DNA from: Rosellinia necatrix
Lineage: Eukaryota; Ascomycota; Sordariomycetes; Xylariales; Xylariaceae
Assembly: GCA_021209875.1 (NCBI GenBank)
Contig: JAGYVD010000003.1
Location: 2,294,001 to 2,358,000 of the forward strand
Direction of reading: 5' to 3'
DNA: 64,000 nucleotides
The notes under the pieces were generated by a model, which was not told the DNA's origin, did not search any database, and saw nothing but the letters and a program-made list of their open reading frames with translations. How positions within the stretch are numbered: position 1 is the first letter of the stretch; each line of letters starts with the position of its first letter. The translations under genes and the position numbers were made by a program. Positions 35,860 to 48,400 of this stretch are shown piece by piece.

Positions 35860-36531
35860 CGCTGATGTCAAACTCGGCCGAGTGATATTTTTAGAATCAT
35901 GTCTTAGCCGTTGAACGGCTGTATATGATATTGTGACTCTGCAATGTGCGTGGGCGGCGTGTTCGCTATGCTCCGATGCGCAATTCGGAGCAACAGACCA
36001 ACCCCTTCCGTCAACATTCGCAGTACCCCGCCGGAGTTGATTCCATCTGGCATGCCTATCGAAACTTTGACGTTTCGATCTCTACTAGACGGGTTGTAAC
36101 CCGTACGTCGGCTCTCGTCCCGCCCATCATAGAGCCGGCGGGACGAAGGCGAAAGGTTGTATCATTGTCTTGGCGGATGCATCCTGCTATCTACACCTCG
36201 CTTGCACTCCGCAACTTACATTCCGTTCATCGGTCAATAAAAGCTGTATCCAAATCTACTTCAGAACAGCATAGTTATGCGAAAAGAAGAAGGAAAAGAA
36301 CACAGGCCGTATGATTCCCGTGCGTGTAGTAGGTGGTTGCGGGAGGGACCCAAGTCTGGTGGAGGAATCTCTACCCTCCTAAACGTATGTTGATCTGTTT
36401 TACTCGCCATAACTTGGGTATATACACCCAATACTACGAGTAGGAGGAAATAATCGCCATACCCGAGGAGGGAACTCGTGAGAACTGGCTACTAAGAAAG
36501 GCGTCCAAGCGTGTCAGTTAGTGGATAGCCC

Positions 36532-36584
36532 ATCTGCCTCATCTGCCTCATCTGCCTCATCTGCCTCATCTGCCTCATCTGCCC
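36532..36584. repeat. ATCTGCCTC 9-bp tandem repeat
   Basis: Five perfect copies of ATCTGCCTC and a partial sixth. It is not in a coding region. Confidence 0.9.
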
Positions 36585-37095
36585 CCTTTTACGGCCCTAG
36601 AGCTGTGCGATGAGAAACAGACCGTTCGATAGAAGACAGATAGAAAAATGTGGTGGAGTAGACGAGTGACTTGGAGATCCAGACACAAAAGAAAAGATGG
36701 TCGGAAAATGCCACTGTGCCATTGTACCTAGGTATCTTGGTAAGAGGGCTGTGCTACATGCCATGCACGACAATGCCACATATCATGCGATTTGGATTGA
36801 CAACCCCGCCACAGACAGCGCTACCGTTAGAGGGTAGACAGGTAGGTGGGAAGGCACATACGCCTCTTGTAGTACGGATGGAAGCCACGAAGCACAGATA
36901 AACCACCCCCCCTCCCCTTCCCTCCTCTCTTCCGTCAAATCATACCTATCTCGCTACCGCCACTACTTACTTGAACAACCTCACTTCATCGCTGAACAAT
37001 ATCGAGACAGGGACGAGGATGGCGACCCCCTCTGCGACCGACCGACGCGATTAATACGCCATAAACAAGAGGGTCTTTGGGAGGCGCATGCGACC

Positions 37096-39260
37096 ATGGC
37101 GCCGTCACAATACCGCCACACAAGCGGCCAGGCCAGTTGGAACCCGGGGGCTGGCAGTGCTGGGTACGCCGCTATGCCGCCTCCGTATTCACGCCTGCCC
37201 CCGTCGGCGTCTGAGAGGGCCCCTCTGCTCGGTAAGAGCGGCGCCGAGGGGGTGCATTTCACCGTTCGAGGTCGGACCGCGCGGCTCGTCATACTCACCA
37301 CAGCCTTTTTGGCCATGATCTGGTGCCCGGTGTATTTTTGGCGCTTCATGGCAGTGCCGCCCGATTCTGTCCCAACATACAGCGTAGCAATCATTGGTAT
37401 GCATGCCCTCCCCTCGGAAAGTCTTCCGGCATGTCTCATTATCTGTCGCGACGCAAGACCTAACCGTTCACTTTCTATCAGGAGCTGGGCCTGCAGGTGT
37501 TGCGGCAGCTCAGCAAATCCGCACCTCGCCTGCGGCACGATACGTTCGATTCAACATCACTCTATATGAATCCAAGCACATCGTTGGCGGCGCACTTGCG
37601 TTACACCACACAAACGAGTCCTCCATCTTCCCCAAGGAGGATCCGATGCAGGATCCCATTACAGCCGAGGATATCGCCGGCACGTCTCTCATATGGGATA
37701 ACGCGCTCTTCACCAGAGATTCGGAGAAGGTCCTCAAGGACGAGGTCAATTTCATTGATATGGGCCCGGAGCAAATTGGCTAGTAAGTTGGATCTCCCGC
37801 TTCTCGTTTTTGACCAGCTTATGGCAGAGTCATAGATTGGATTGACAAATAGCGAGAAAGAAATAAAGTCGACTAGCCTCGAGTTGATAACTAATAAGTC
37901 TTCATTCTCTTTTGTAGCTATAAAAATACTATGAAAACGGGTTCAACGACACATCCATATGAAAAGATGCCAATGATGACATGGCTCCAGCTATTGTGGA
38001 CCTACGGAAGTTCCGTTGTAAGTTCACCCCAGAATTAATTTCTTCTCGCCCTCGTTATTGTAACGAAGAGCACAGTGGGCCAGCCGCCACGCCTTGAGAG
38101 GCATTTACATGTCGCAAGACGCCTCCGATCCGCGTTTAAGGCAGAGACAACTAACTTGAACTGTTGCAGTGGCAGGGCAACAAACTAGCACAAGACGGGA
38201 ATCTCCGCAAGGCAATGCTTAAGGTGCCGTTGGTACCAGATGTAGAGGGTATATTCAATTCCCTCGGCGTCTTGAAAGCTGTAAAACAAAAGGCAAGGGA
38301 TATGCTTAGAGACCGTCAAATAAGCGATCGATATGCAATCGACATTCTCGAGCCTCAGGTTCAACGAGCTTGTGGTCAGCGATTAGACCAAGTCACCGGG
38401 CTCACGGCGATGATGGCCGCTTCCCGGCAGGAATCTGCGAATGTATACCAGGGCGGGAATCTAATAGAGCGACTGCAGCGCATCGCGCACAAAGTTAGTA
38501 CCGATATCCGTACATCCAGACGTGTTACCGGGATAAAGCACGTAGAGATCGCTGATGACCGTTTCGTCTGGCTCGTCCGTCATGAGAGCGCGGGGGGCGG
38601 CAATGGTAACTCCTCCGTCGAGGTTTTCGATAAGGTCATCGTAGCCGCATTAGATATCGACATCCAACTCGAAACCGGCAATCGGCGCATCCTCGATCTG
38701 ACAAAACACTACAATATCAGGCCCATGGACACCAGAAGTTCTCCCACGCAGGTTACATTCTTCACCTCCCAGGTTAAGTTATCCCCATGGAATCACGACG
38801 AGGACCAAGTGCTGTTCCTTGAAGCTTGGAGGGCGGCGGGCATGCGGGAGCTAGCACTTGTACGTGAGATCATGCCTAATGACGGCGATAACAGTGGTGT
38901 TGAGTATCTGTACCGCGCGCTCTCACGTTTGCCTGTCCTCGAAGAGTTGCGGAGCCACGCCCAGATTACGTGGAGCTATCAGACAACGGTATGTATACTT
39001 TTAGTTGGTAGGACGGCTTGAGCATTGCTTCGGGGAGCCAACAGTACGACTGACGCATAACTAACTCGGCGACCAAACAGATTGAAAATGCGTATCCTCT
39101 ATTGTTCCCACGCCAACATTTCCCATCTTTTGAATTGCCCGCCGCGAATGGTCTATGGTGGACATCTGTCATCCAGCAGGCAGGGTCAAGTGTGGATTTA
39201 AACTGGCTAGCTGGCAAGGTTGTTGCACAGGACTTGATTAGGGAGGTCACGAAAGGGTAA
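37096..39260 (+). CDS. Prenylcysteine oxidase/lyase family flavoprotein, membrane-anchored
   Basis: Five exons: 37096-37396, 37482-37782, 37918-38017, 38170-38988 and 39081-39260, coding for 566 residues. A hydrophobic helix at about 63-82 (LVILTTAFLAMIW...) follows 62 cytosolic-type residues, so this looks like a signal anchor rather than a cleaved signal. The FAD site GAGPAG lies at 101-106, right across intron 1, followed by VGGALALHHTNES and, in exon 4, the prenylcysteine lyase domain. The family frees cysteine from farnesyl- or geranylgeranyl-cysteine during breakdown of prenylated proteins in the lysosome or vacuole. All four introns are canonical and keep the frame. PCYOX assignment rests on domain order and on the FAD motif; substrate choice is inferred. 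Confidence 0.88.
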
Positions 39261-39615
39261 AGAACATGGTGTGAGATCGACCATCCGCCATCTCTAGCTA
39301 GGCCGGCTTCGGACGCTCGCTTGCACAGCACACTACTAAAGGAGGGAGAAGAGGGAGACTATCAGAAAGTCTCCTCTTGCAGATAACGGGTTTACATCTA
39401 ACAGTCGACAAGAGTTGCTTGAAATACTGGATTGATTATGGTCTAACAACGAGAGAAATTTGTGTGTAATGACTTTTATACCCCATCAGATTACCAGCCT
39501 ATCCATTTTTGAAGTCCCCAAAGTGGTCCCGAATCGTACACTGGACATAGGCGTCTACACCTAATTCCTCTCATATTATCATGCAGCTAGATGATCCCGA
39601 CGTATATTCCTCGCC
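39261..39615. other. Convergent spacer
   Basis: Shared 3' flank of prenylcysteine oxidase (+) and PMT2 (-). No feature seen. Confidence 0.6.
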
Positions 39616-42099
39616 TTATTTGGCGAAGTGAAGGTCGTACCCTAGCCACTTGCGTCTAAGAACCTCCTCTGCACTCAGGCCGGGATACCCGTATGTCAGG
39701 GGTAGGAAGAAGTACCAGCCGGCAAGGACGATGGCCAGGATCACGCCACATGCGACCCATGCCGGTATCATGCTCTGGCCGGCGAATCGCTCGCGGGCAG
39801 TGACGTGGCGCTGCGGCTTGACCGTTTTCTTGCCGGACTTGATGTCTTGATAGCTCGGTTCTTCGGCCGAGGGTTCCGCGTTGAAGACAAACTCTACCAG
39901 AGCACCCACGATCAGACACGACGCCAGATGGGCCGGCAGATAATGATGCAAGAAGAGTTGACGCCCCATAAGAAAGAATGGGAAGTAATGCGTGGCCCAT
40001 GCCAGGAAGAAGAAACCTGTTGAGTTGTAAAGTCTTGAACGGGTACCTGTATACTTGTTAGCATGAACACACCAAGCGACAACATATCTATAATACGTAC
40101 GATGATCCAAGGCATCAATACCACGGCGGAGGGAGATCTGGTCGGCGCCGATGATACCAGCATATACAGCAATCAGACCGCTGGCGATCCACCAGCCGAG
40201 CGGGTTGCCGAGAAAGTAAATCTGTTGGCGGGTGTCGTTCTGAGTCCAGAAGCTCACGCCACGGAGAAGGAACGGCCAGTGGTATGGCTGGCTTGCATAT
40301 GGATGGCTGCTGGTCAGTTGGCTATTGTGCCAAAACATCGACCGTTGCAGTTCGAACCACTTCCTCAAGAAAGGCAGCGTTTTGACCTTGCGTTCTTCCT
40401 TGGCACGCCGAGGGGAGTCGGCGGGAACTGAAGGAACGTCTTCAACGAGCCATACGTTGGAGCTAGGCGCGATTTGTTTGTTCCCGTTGATCTCCTGCTG
40501 TTTATGTCCCCACTCGGGCAGTGGTTTCGTGTGTGTCCACATGGCCACTTTGCTAGGGTTATGTATGAATTTGAAGTGGCTTGCGACACTCTTGAATTCC
40601 TGATTCTGCTTGCCTCCCTCGATTCGAACTTCAAAGAGGGTATCAGCGGCACGGGTGCCAAATGCATCGGCCAGTGAGACGGTGGTAAACTCCTGGTTAG
40701 TGGGGAAGTAAGGCGATGCAACGTCATGAGATAGGAGAACAGTGTCTGTTACTATGTGGCGGAGTCTCACAAGGTCGTGATTCTTAATGTGGTGTTCCAG
40801 GACGTGGTCGTCTTGGACCGGTAGGATTTGCCAATAATTGTTGGTGTCGTTATACGGATAGCCGGTAACCTGTTGACCTTGGCTGGAGACACGGCCATCG
40901 TCGTATCGGAGAGGATATTTCTCATCGTGGCTGTGGAGGAAAGCCTTGGTCTCCTTGTGGCGAATTGTGATGGTATCGTAATAGTCAATGGTCATGGCGT
41001 TGGCGGTCAAGACATTGTCCGAAAGAGTCTCCTGGAATTCGGGCGTCATGAAGTCGTCGCCGGGCCCGGAACGTGTGAGAATCGCGAAGTGAACCTGGAA
41101 CCAGAACAGATAGAACAGGAAAGGCAGGATAATCAAACCCACGGCCCGTGCGGCGAAATGATAACCAAACTGTTGGAGGCTCAACGCGCCTCCGGGCCGC
41201 TTGACGTTCAGGAGCTCCCAGAGATCGATAACCACGGCAGAGCCGATTGTGACGAAAGCGAACAGACCAACATATTTAGTAGAAATATCGCACGACAAGG
41301 CAAAGCCTGTGAGGATCAACCATTTCCACCACTTGCGGCTGAAGGCCTCGTGTCTCAACTTGTAGAACTTGATGTAGCATAGAAGGCTGCAAGCCATAGC
41401 CAATACCAACGTAGCATCAAGCAGTATGAGCCGCGTCTGGCCAATATGAGCGTTATCGAGGAGGACAAGGCCGGCAGCGACAATACAAGCCGGGAGACTA
41501 TAGGCGGATTCCCACATGATCAAGAAGACGACGGAGACGGTCAGGGAGCCGAGAAGGGCAGGCATGGCGCGGAAAGCCACATAGGGGACTTTGTTCGAAA
41601 TATACGAGTCACCGATGTTCTCGAAATGGAAGTGGCCATCATAACCCACGAGCCATCCCATCAGGGCGAAGAGGAGCTTTCCGAAGGGGGGATGGACATC
41701 GAAGAAGTAGGTGTTTTCGAGATAGTATGAAGCGAACTGGGGGGTTGGAAGAGCGGGTTAGCCGGGTGCCATTATCCACGTTGCGGTATGGAATATCAAG
41801 GGAGCAGAGCACAGCGCATCTGGGATCCGACTCACCTTGCCAAAATGCACCTCGTCGAACACGACCTCGTTGGGATGGCTGATGCCCCAGAAGCGGGTCA
41901 AGAAGGCCAGGCCAGTGATGATGGAGAAGGCGATTCGGTAACTCAGCTCAGAATTCGATCCAGCAGATTTCTGAGCCGGGTTGGCGGCGTCAGGATCGGG
42001 ATTGGTATCGGCGTCGGCGTCAGCGGCGGCGCCGGCCTTCTTCTTCGAAGGACCGGCGACGTTGCGCTGGCGCAGACTCCCCTGAGCGGCCGTCGACAT
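39616..42099 (-). CDS. pmt2: Dolichyl-phosphate-mannose protein O-mannosyltransferase, PMT2 type
   Basis: Three exons: 42099-41836, 41736-40101 and 40046-39616, coding for 776 residues. The multi-pass N-terminal half contains the PMT catalytic loop FDEVHFGK (D82-E83) and ENTYFFDVHPPFGK. The middle lumenal part carries MIR repeats (DDGRVSSQGQQVTGYPYNDTNNYWQ, HHIKNHDLVRLRH; segments within about 330-510). The C-terminal half has further transmembrane helices and LYNSTGFFFLAWATHYFPF, and the HYLPAHLA region. PMT2-type enzymes start O-mannosylation in the ER, usually as heterodimers with PMT1, on Ser/Thr-rich secreted proteins like those encoded nearby. The 54-bp second intron (40047-40100) has no stop and its length is a multiple of three. 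Confidence 0.96.
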
Positions 42100-43665
42100 G
42101 GCGAAAGAACGCTCGGGAGCGGAAAGGGGCGTATGAAGAATGTGAAAGACTAGCAAGAATTGGAGAAGTGACCGTCAGTGAATGTCTTCTGCAAGATGGC
42201 GCCGGGGCTATCTGGGTGGCTGAGCAAAGGAGGACAGCGAGAGCAGCTCTTCCTCGGCCGGAAACAGCTACGGCATTGGCATTGTCGCGGGCGTGGCAGG
42301 TACTTACAGAAAGAAGGGAAATAAGAATAACAAAAGAAGGTCTGCAGTCAATCCAAAGGCCACAACGTGGCCGCGGACTGGTCTGGTTGGTTGTCGTCAC
42401 CCGGGTGTTTGGGAGAACCAGGTGGAGAGGTAGTAGTAGCCCAAGGGGACATTCAGCTTGGATATAATATATTGAAGTTCCATAGTATAGGTGTTCAAAT
42501 GCACTATCTAGGTTAGGTTAGTCTACGGTCCGATGTTTATCTAGTGTTAGTGCAGATGCCTAACTAAGTATGTACACTACCTAACTAACGGTAGTTACCT
42601 GTTAATATTTAATATCTGGTAAGATGCGCAGGCCGAGCTGTGGACCACCGGGGCCTCTGCATGCCTGTGATAGGCCCTACAGGAAAACCTTCCTCTGCTA
42701 AGGTGCGCTCCAATTCGACGCGCTTCCTTGTAACTCGTATATCGCGTCTAATTGGATAAGTGCCTACCTGTAGTCTGAAGACACTTCCTGTCTCAAGACT
42801 AGGTAGGTAGTAACTAGGTACCTATCTGTGTCCTATCTACGTACCACCACTCCTTTTTTATTCAGGGCCTCGACCAAGCTAGGTAGCTTGCGGACGCGCA
42901 TGTGCCGTAGTCTTTCCGCGACCGCGAGTGGTCCTTGATCCTGCTCTCAGATATCAGATATGGTGATGAACTACGGTCGGCCATAAAAGTCTAAGAGCGG
43001 TAGTTGCAACATCAGAGGCCAATGCGTCCTATTTTATCGCCGGAAAAACTACATACACTACATGATATGACGGTCGTCTATGAAATTGGTTGGCGTCTCT
43101 GTACACTAAGTACGCACTTGTAGTGCAGATGATGAAGGAAGGAGATTGGTGACGTGACCCCTATTTTTGGGTGAGGTGCCAGATATAGCTCTAATATAGT
43201 TCTAATAAGGCACTAACACGCTACTGCAAGACACAAGGCCCTTAAATCTGCCCGTTTTCCTTACACCCCATCGCCCACCCGTAACACCACACCTCGTGCA
43301 TGATTCAATGAGAAGTCAATTATGTAAGGATCATCATTCCGCCACACTCCATCTAAGACATTCTACGCATGATATCTACCCCTCGCGCTTGTCAGACAGT
43401 TTTTGCACATTTTGTTGGACATTGTTGCCCATTATTGCCCTCGCGCCGGCGATGGATGGTCTGGTGAAAGCACTGATACGTTCGTGGCGTCGACAACTAC
43501 GAGTGTGAATCCAAGGGTGAGCAAATCGTCGAAGATAAGAGGATGGATGTGTCATGTTTGTGCAAGATAGAAGAAGTATATACAAGATCATCTTTAGCAG
43601 CACCCAGTCGACTCCAGCGGGAAATCACCCAGCTAGGTCATCTCTCCACCCTTCTTTCTCCCCAT
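42100..43665. other. Intergenic, no gene seen
   Basis: Promoter of PMT2 and 3' flank of the endoglucanase gene. CCTA/AGGTA variants cluster at 42500-42850. An open frame of 99 codons at 42168-42467 (+) lacks support. Confidence 0.55.
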
Positions 43666-45476
43666 TTATAGACATTGATAGTAGCTAAAATAGGTCAATA
43701 CCAGCCGGTCACGTCAATCGCTAGGGACGTCAATCGCCAGGGTCGTCACTTACTAGTCGTTGGCCTTGGTGCATTGGTAGGGGCTGGCGCACGTCTTAGG
43801 CCCAGTCCACCCAATACCGCCGCATTGGCCCCAGTGAGTCTGTGCTGGTCCAGTGGCCGTGGTGGTCGTGGTGGCGGACGTCTTCGTCGTCGTCTTCGTC
43901 GTCGAGGCCGTCGTGGTTGTCGTGCCGGAGCCCGAGTCCTCGAATGTCGAGCCGATGTCGCCCCATCTGATGTTGCTGAAGATGACGTGCGTCTTCGGGT
44001 TGTTCTGTGCGATAAGAGCCGGGTTGCCTTCGGTCTCGCTGCAGGGTCCGTTGGCGCCGGCGTCAAGCCAGTTCATGAACTGGCCGGCATCGTTCCAGAT
44101 GGCAAAGGTCAAGACCATGCCGCGCCCCAGAGCCTTGCCCATGGTCGTGAGACTGCCAAACTGGGCGGCGCTTCCGTCTGCGGCATTGCACGACTCGGTG
44201 GTGATCAGGTCACCCTTGGGATCCGCGGTGGGGATGAGCTTTCCGTTCTGCATGTACCTACGAGTGATCGAGGTGAGAGTGCCGGTGGTCGTGCCATCGT
44301 TGGTGTTGAATTGCGTGATCACCGTGAACGGCTTGGAGGTGTCCACAGTGCCCCCAGGACCGTAGTAGTTGGTGTATCCCTTCGCATAAGGGTTGAGGCC
44401 GCAACCGCCCCGGTCACAATCGGTATCGCTGCACGGGTGAGGTGTGAACGAATGGGCCCTCGAGTTAGCCTCCAAAACTACCATTCGCCAGAGCCCCGTT
44501 AGTGATTACCGCATCCTGGAAAAGAACTGTGACACAACATACTATCCATCTCATTACAGCAGTAGCCTGAGCCATCCGTGTTGAGGGTTCCATTCTTCCA
44601 GGTTTGGACGGGACACTGAGCGTCGCAGTAGCCGGATCCGTAGTTCGCGCCGCCAGTGTTATACTGGTTGCGGCCTCCGGTCTTGTCCATCTCACCTAGG
44701 TATAATGCGCCATTCTCGCCGCAAGGCAGCGTCGACAGGTCGACAGTAAAGGTAAGCTCTTGCCCGAGCAGCTTCAGCATCTCGTAGTTTCCGTCGTCGC
44801 CCAATAAGTAGAGGCGCGGAGAAGCGTTCTGGGCCTCGCCGTCCTCGTTGATGGTGTATTGGTACATGGTAAGAGTATCGCCGGATGTCGAGACGCCATT
44901 GTTGGTGTAGTTCGAGTCTCCCTGGACGAAGCAGTTCTGTGCGCAGGTGGCCTGGTTAGGACAGAGCGTTGCGTTCACTCCGGAGCTGGTTGTGCAGGAT
45001 AGCCAGTCGGCCGTGTGAAACCAGTGGTAGTTCCAGTCGATGACTACCGATCTCTCCTTCGCAGCGCAGCCACCAGCCTTGGTGCATTGATAGACTGTGA
45101 GCGACGGTTGTTCTACTCTACGTCAGTATACGTTGCTAGATTCCCCATCAGACGTATGCATGTTTTTAGGACATGTCCGCAACCCTCCCTTGGGTCCCGG
45201 ACGCGGGTTTGACTTACTGCACCAGGGTTAGCTCAGTACTTAATTTTAGTGTTTCGTCTTATAAAAGAGGAAGGGGGAGGATGGAAGGGGAAGGGGAAGG
45301 GAAAGGGGAAGGGATAAAAGAATGCCGAAATAATGTCAAAACAAAATCAGATCATTCCTAGATGAATTCATACACACATACCGGTCAGGCTGCTCGTCCG
45401 GGTTCTGAGCGTTGACAAACTGACAGCTCGCCAATAGCGCTGTTGCTGCCAGCACGCTTCTGAAGCTTGGCGCCAT
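43666..45476 (-). CDS. GH7 endo-beta-1,4-glucanase with C-terminal CBM1
   Basis: Four exons: 45476-45382, 45117-44543, 44477-43754 and a 19-base last exon 43684-43666, coding for 470 residues. A signal peptide (about 1-24) precedes the GH7 domain. Exon 2 ends at CCNEMD and exon 3 resumes at ILEANSR, giving the ExDxxE motif E221-D223-E226 of endoglucanase I; ILEANS and the short loops favour endoglucanase over cellobiohydrolase. A Thr-rich linker leads to CBM1 (about 438-470, [10 protein letters not shown]...). Without the tiny last exon the CBM1 would stop at KAND; with it the ending becomes DYYYQCL, restoring the last conserved Cys. It hydrolyses internal bonds of cellulose outside the cell. 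Intron 1 (264 bp) holds a GGGGAA tract. A TATA-like element lies about 120 bp upstream of the start. Confidence 0.95.
45268..45313. repeat. GGGGAA tract in endoglucanase intron 1
   Basis: Imperfect GGGAA/GGGGAA units, purine-only, inside the 264-bp intron 1; pyrimidine-only in the transcript. Confidence 0.85.
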
Positions 45477-48400
45477 TGTGACAAGATGCAGAGTTGTGGT
45501 CGTCGAGGCTCAACAGTTCAACAGTGGCTAGGTGACTGACTACACGAGGAGCTGAATCTCGCAGCATATCGACTTCGACTCGCTGGAGCTTTCTATATTT
45601 ATGTTTCCAAGTAAATCTCGCTTGTCGAAGTAGCTTAGGATGCTTCCCGGGCTCACGGATTCTGGTTGCTGTAAGTCCCGCGAATCAGAATCGGCGGTAG
45701 CGACCAGGCACTCCCGAAGAGGACATCGGAACTGTGCTGCCGGCGAAGGTGAGCGCCGCTAGGACGGCATCCCGGATACGACCACCCTAGCAACCCCTGT
45801 GCACCGCAGCTAGTCGTGCTAGAATCAACCGGCTTGTTCAAGAATGACCCTGGCCCTGCGCGCGCTTCCGGATCTTCGGGGGGTCAGCCGCTTTATCGTG
45901 CGAGCGCCATCCGCAAGCAGTTACCATTACCAGCCCGCTGGCTCGGAATAGAAAGGTGATTTCCAAGGGCACGATGAAAACCCTGCTTTGTGTTCCCGGC
46001 TTTCCTATCGTCGCGGGGCCTCTCTCGGCCTTCATCTAAGCATGAGCCTGGTTCGATCACGAGGAAACCAGGCACTCTGGGACGCCTCTAGATAAGTACC
46101 TAGGTAGTCTGTGGGAGATGGGTGCTCAAAATGTCCCTTTGGTCCATCAGGCCTACCTAGGTAAGGTCTCGGGTTGCATTCCGTTTAGCGTCCATGTATC
46201 CAGATCTGGGTGTCCCGGGGATGTGGTAGGTCTTCAGGGCGAATACCTAAGCTCGGGAGATCTACAAGCAATTTACCTAGTGTTGTCTTTTTCGAGCTTG
46301 GGAGCATGGCGATCTACCCCGCGCCGCTGTCATCAATCTTGCCAATATAGATCGTGGTTGTCTGCTAATGGGCTGGGCGGCCATCTTGGCGATCAAGTTG
46401 CTGTCTGGTTCCAGCACGGTAAACAAGGTAAGCAGGGCAAGCAGGGCAAGCAGGGTATAATTAAGTATTATTTCCAGTGATCTCAATGATGCGACCCCAC
46501 ATTTGGCTTCTTTGACAGCTTGGAGAATTGACTACCTACGTATTTAGCGCACTGCCGCCAAGCTGACCTTGTACATACATGCTCCAACACCAATAACTAA
46601 CACTTTTTAAATTGTAATCTGGGAAGATTCTGAAAACTGCCCCCACAACGAATGGCACATCTATGACTAATAATTAATATATAATAGTATTAGACCACTC
46701 TGGTATCATCATACCTGGTGTTAATATGTATACCAGTGTTTAGTGTAGCTTCGGATTCAGTTGTTTGACGTGCATGTTAGATTACCTAGGTATGTGGTGA
46801 GGCAACCTCTGGCCATATATTACCGTTTGGGTCGGTTGGTTGCCAGGTTTACGCGCAGCCACAACCGAAGCTCCACTCTAACCCACTATAGCCTAGACTA
46901 GACGTTAATAAACTACTACTACTACATATATTACCGACACTGTTTTTCATTAAACTATATGAACTACCCAGCTTCATCGCTTCAGACAAAAGCACCTAGT
47001 AACGGCGATATAGGTCCCAAATCGTTTGACACAGTGGCGTCAAATGGATTTCAAGTGAACTAGGTCAGTACTTCGGCATAAAATACATGGTGCCTAGCTA
47101 GTGCCATTATCTACTATGTAGTTGTCAAGGTGGCTCACTGTCCACGGTATATTGCCCTTATTCAATATGCATATGACTCACAGGATATACATTGAACAAC
47201 AGAGGATGACCTGACAGTTAAAAAAAAAATGGCGATGGTGTTGGTGAAATAATATTGCATGCATCGGCTCTCTACGTCTACCCTACCTATCTATAAGGTC
47301 AAGGGTTAAGAACTATGTACACGCTACCACACCCGATTTTCTTTACTGCAGAAAACTTGCAAAGCAAAAAGACATATCCAACTTGCTTTGCGATTCTATG
47401 ATCACAAGTACGCCGCCATATTATACCCATTTTCTATTGCAGATTTGCGTTCTACGCTCACCGTGGCAATCGATATCAAAGTACCTAGGAAGCATGGTGG
47501 CGACAGCATCCCATCCGACCATCAACCCTATACTTAGCTCGGCAATGCCAGCCTCGCTGCGCAGTGTGTAGAATTCAGCCTTAATTGATTTATATTAAGC
47601 CTTACATGGGATATCAAGCTACGTCCCCAAAGCTCGATATTTTTTCTGCTCCCTATATTCTATTCGACAATTTGAAGACCATCATAGACAGAGCGGCTTT
47701 CAAGCAGGAAAAGCCCTACCGGTGTTTGGTTTACCCAAAGGCAAGAGCGTTAGGAATTTTCCGCTAGACTCGTCTCTAAATGAGTAGCTCGAGTTGGAGA
47801 CTAGGGGATTCAGCGTCTTTGATCAGACTTCCCAGTTCGACGCCCACTCGCTACGTGGTATTCGTAGTCTTGTCATTTAAGACGTCTAAAGCAGCAATAT
47901 TGTACGTTTAGAATATGCTAGCCCGTACCGGTGTCTCACGAAGGACATGGTATAGCTATTAGAATGAAGCAAATATCTGATGACTCTCACTTCGACAAAC
48001 CCACAACCGATTCATTTGAATTTTATAAACGCGCTTCTATGAACAAGACTTACATCCATTCTAATGTTTGTTTCAAAGCTTCTTACAGCATAACGGCCAC
48101 GGCTTAACCGAGAAAACTCAAAAATATAGTCATACCATGATCGTTATCTCCTTTGTTACGCTTATATCGTTACCGCCTATATTATATCTAGTATTTTCAC
48201 CACAAGCCTCCCCAGCTCCGATGACAGCGGTGTCGTTTCAGGAAGATTCTGTATCTATTGGGCGGTGGCTGTTCCTATCACCATGTGGGCCAACGTTCTA
48301 TGGTATAAATACATTATATATCAACCAAAGCAGAGGAGACAAAGGGACATATAACGGTTAAGGGCAATACTCGCCTGGCACCGGGGGAAGGGGGGGAGGG

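Larger units (their letters stand above)
35773..37095. other. Divergent intergenic region, no gene seen
   Basis: Promoter side of the AA9 gene (-) and of prenylcysteine oxidase (+). One exact TACCTAGGTA at 36725. A 9-bp tandem array (36532-36584) is listed separately. Confidence 0.55.

Noticed and set aside
36532..36584. Tandem array considered as CRISPR-like
   Set aside because: Units are contiguous 9-mers with no spacers, and this is a fungal genome.
42168..42467. 99-codon plus-strand frame upstream of PMT2
   Set aside because: Overlaps the PMT2 promoter, no homology or splice evidence; composition looks like a chance frame.
46118..46480. 120-codon plus-strand frame with KQG repeats
   Set aside because: The repeats come from a short AAGCAGGGC array; no conserved domain and the surrounding DNA is decayed.
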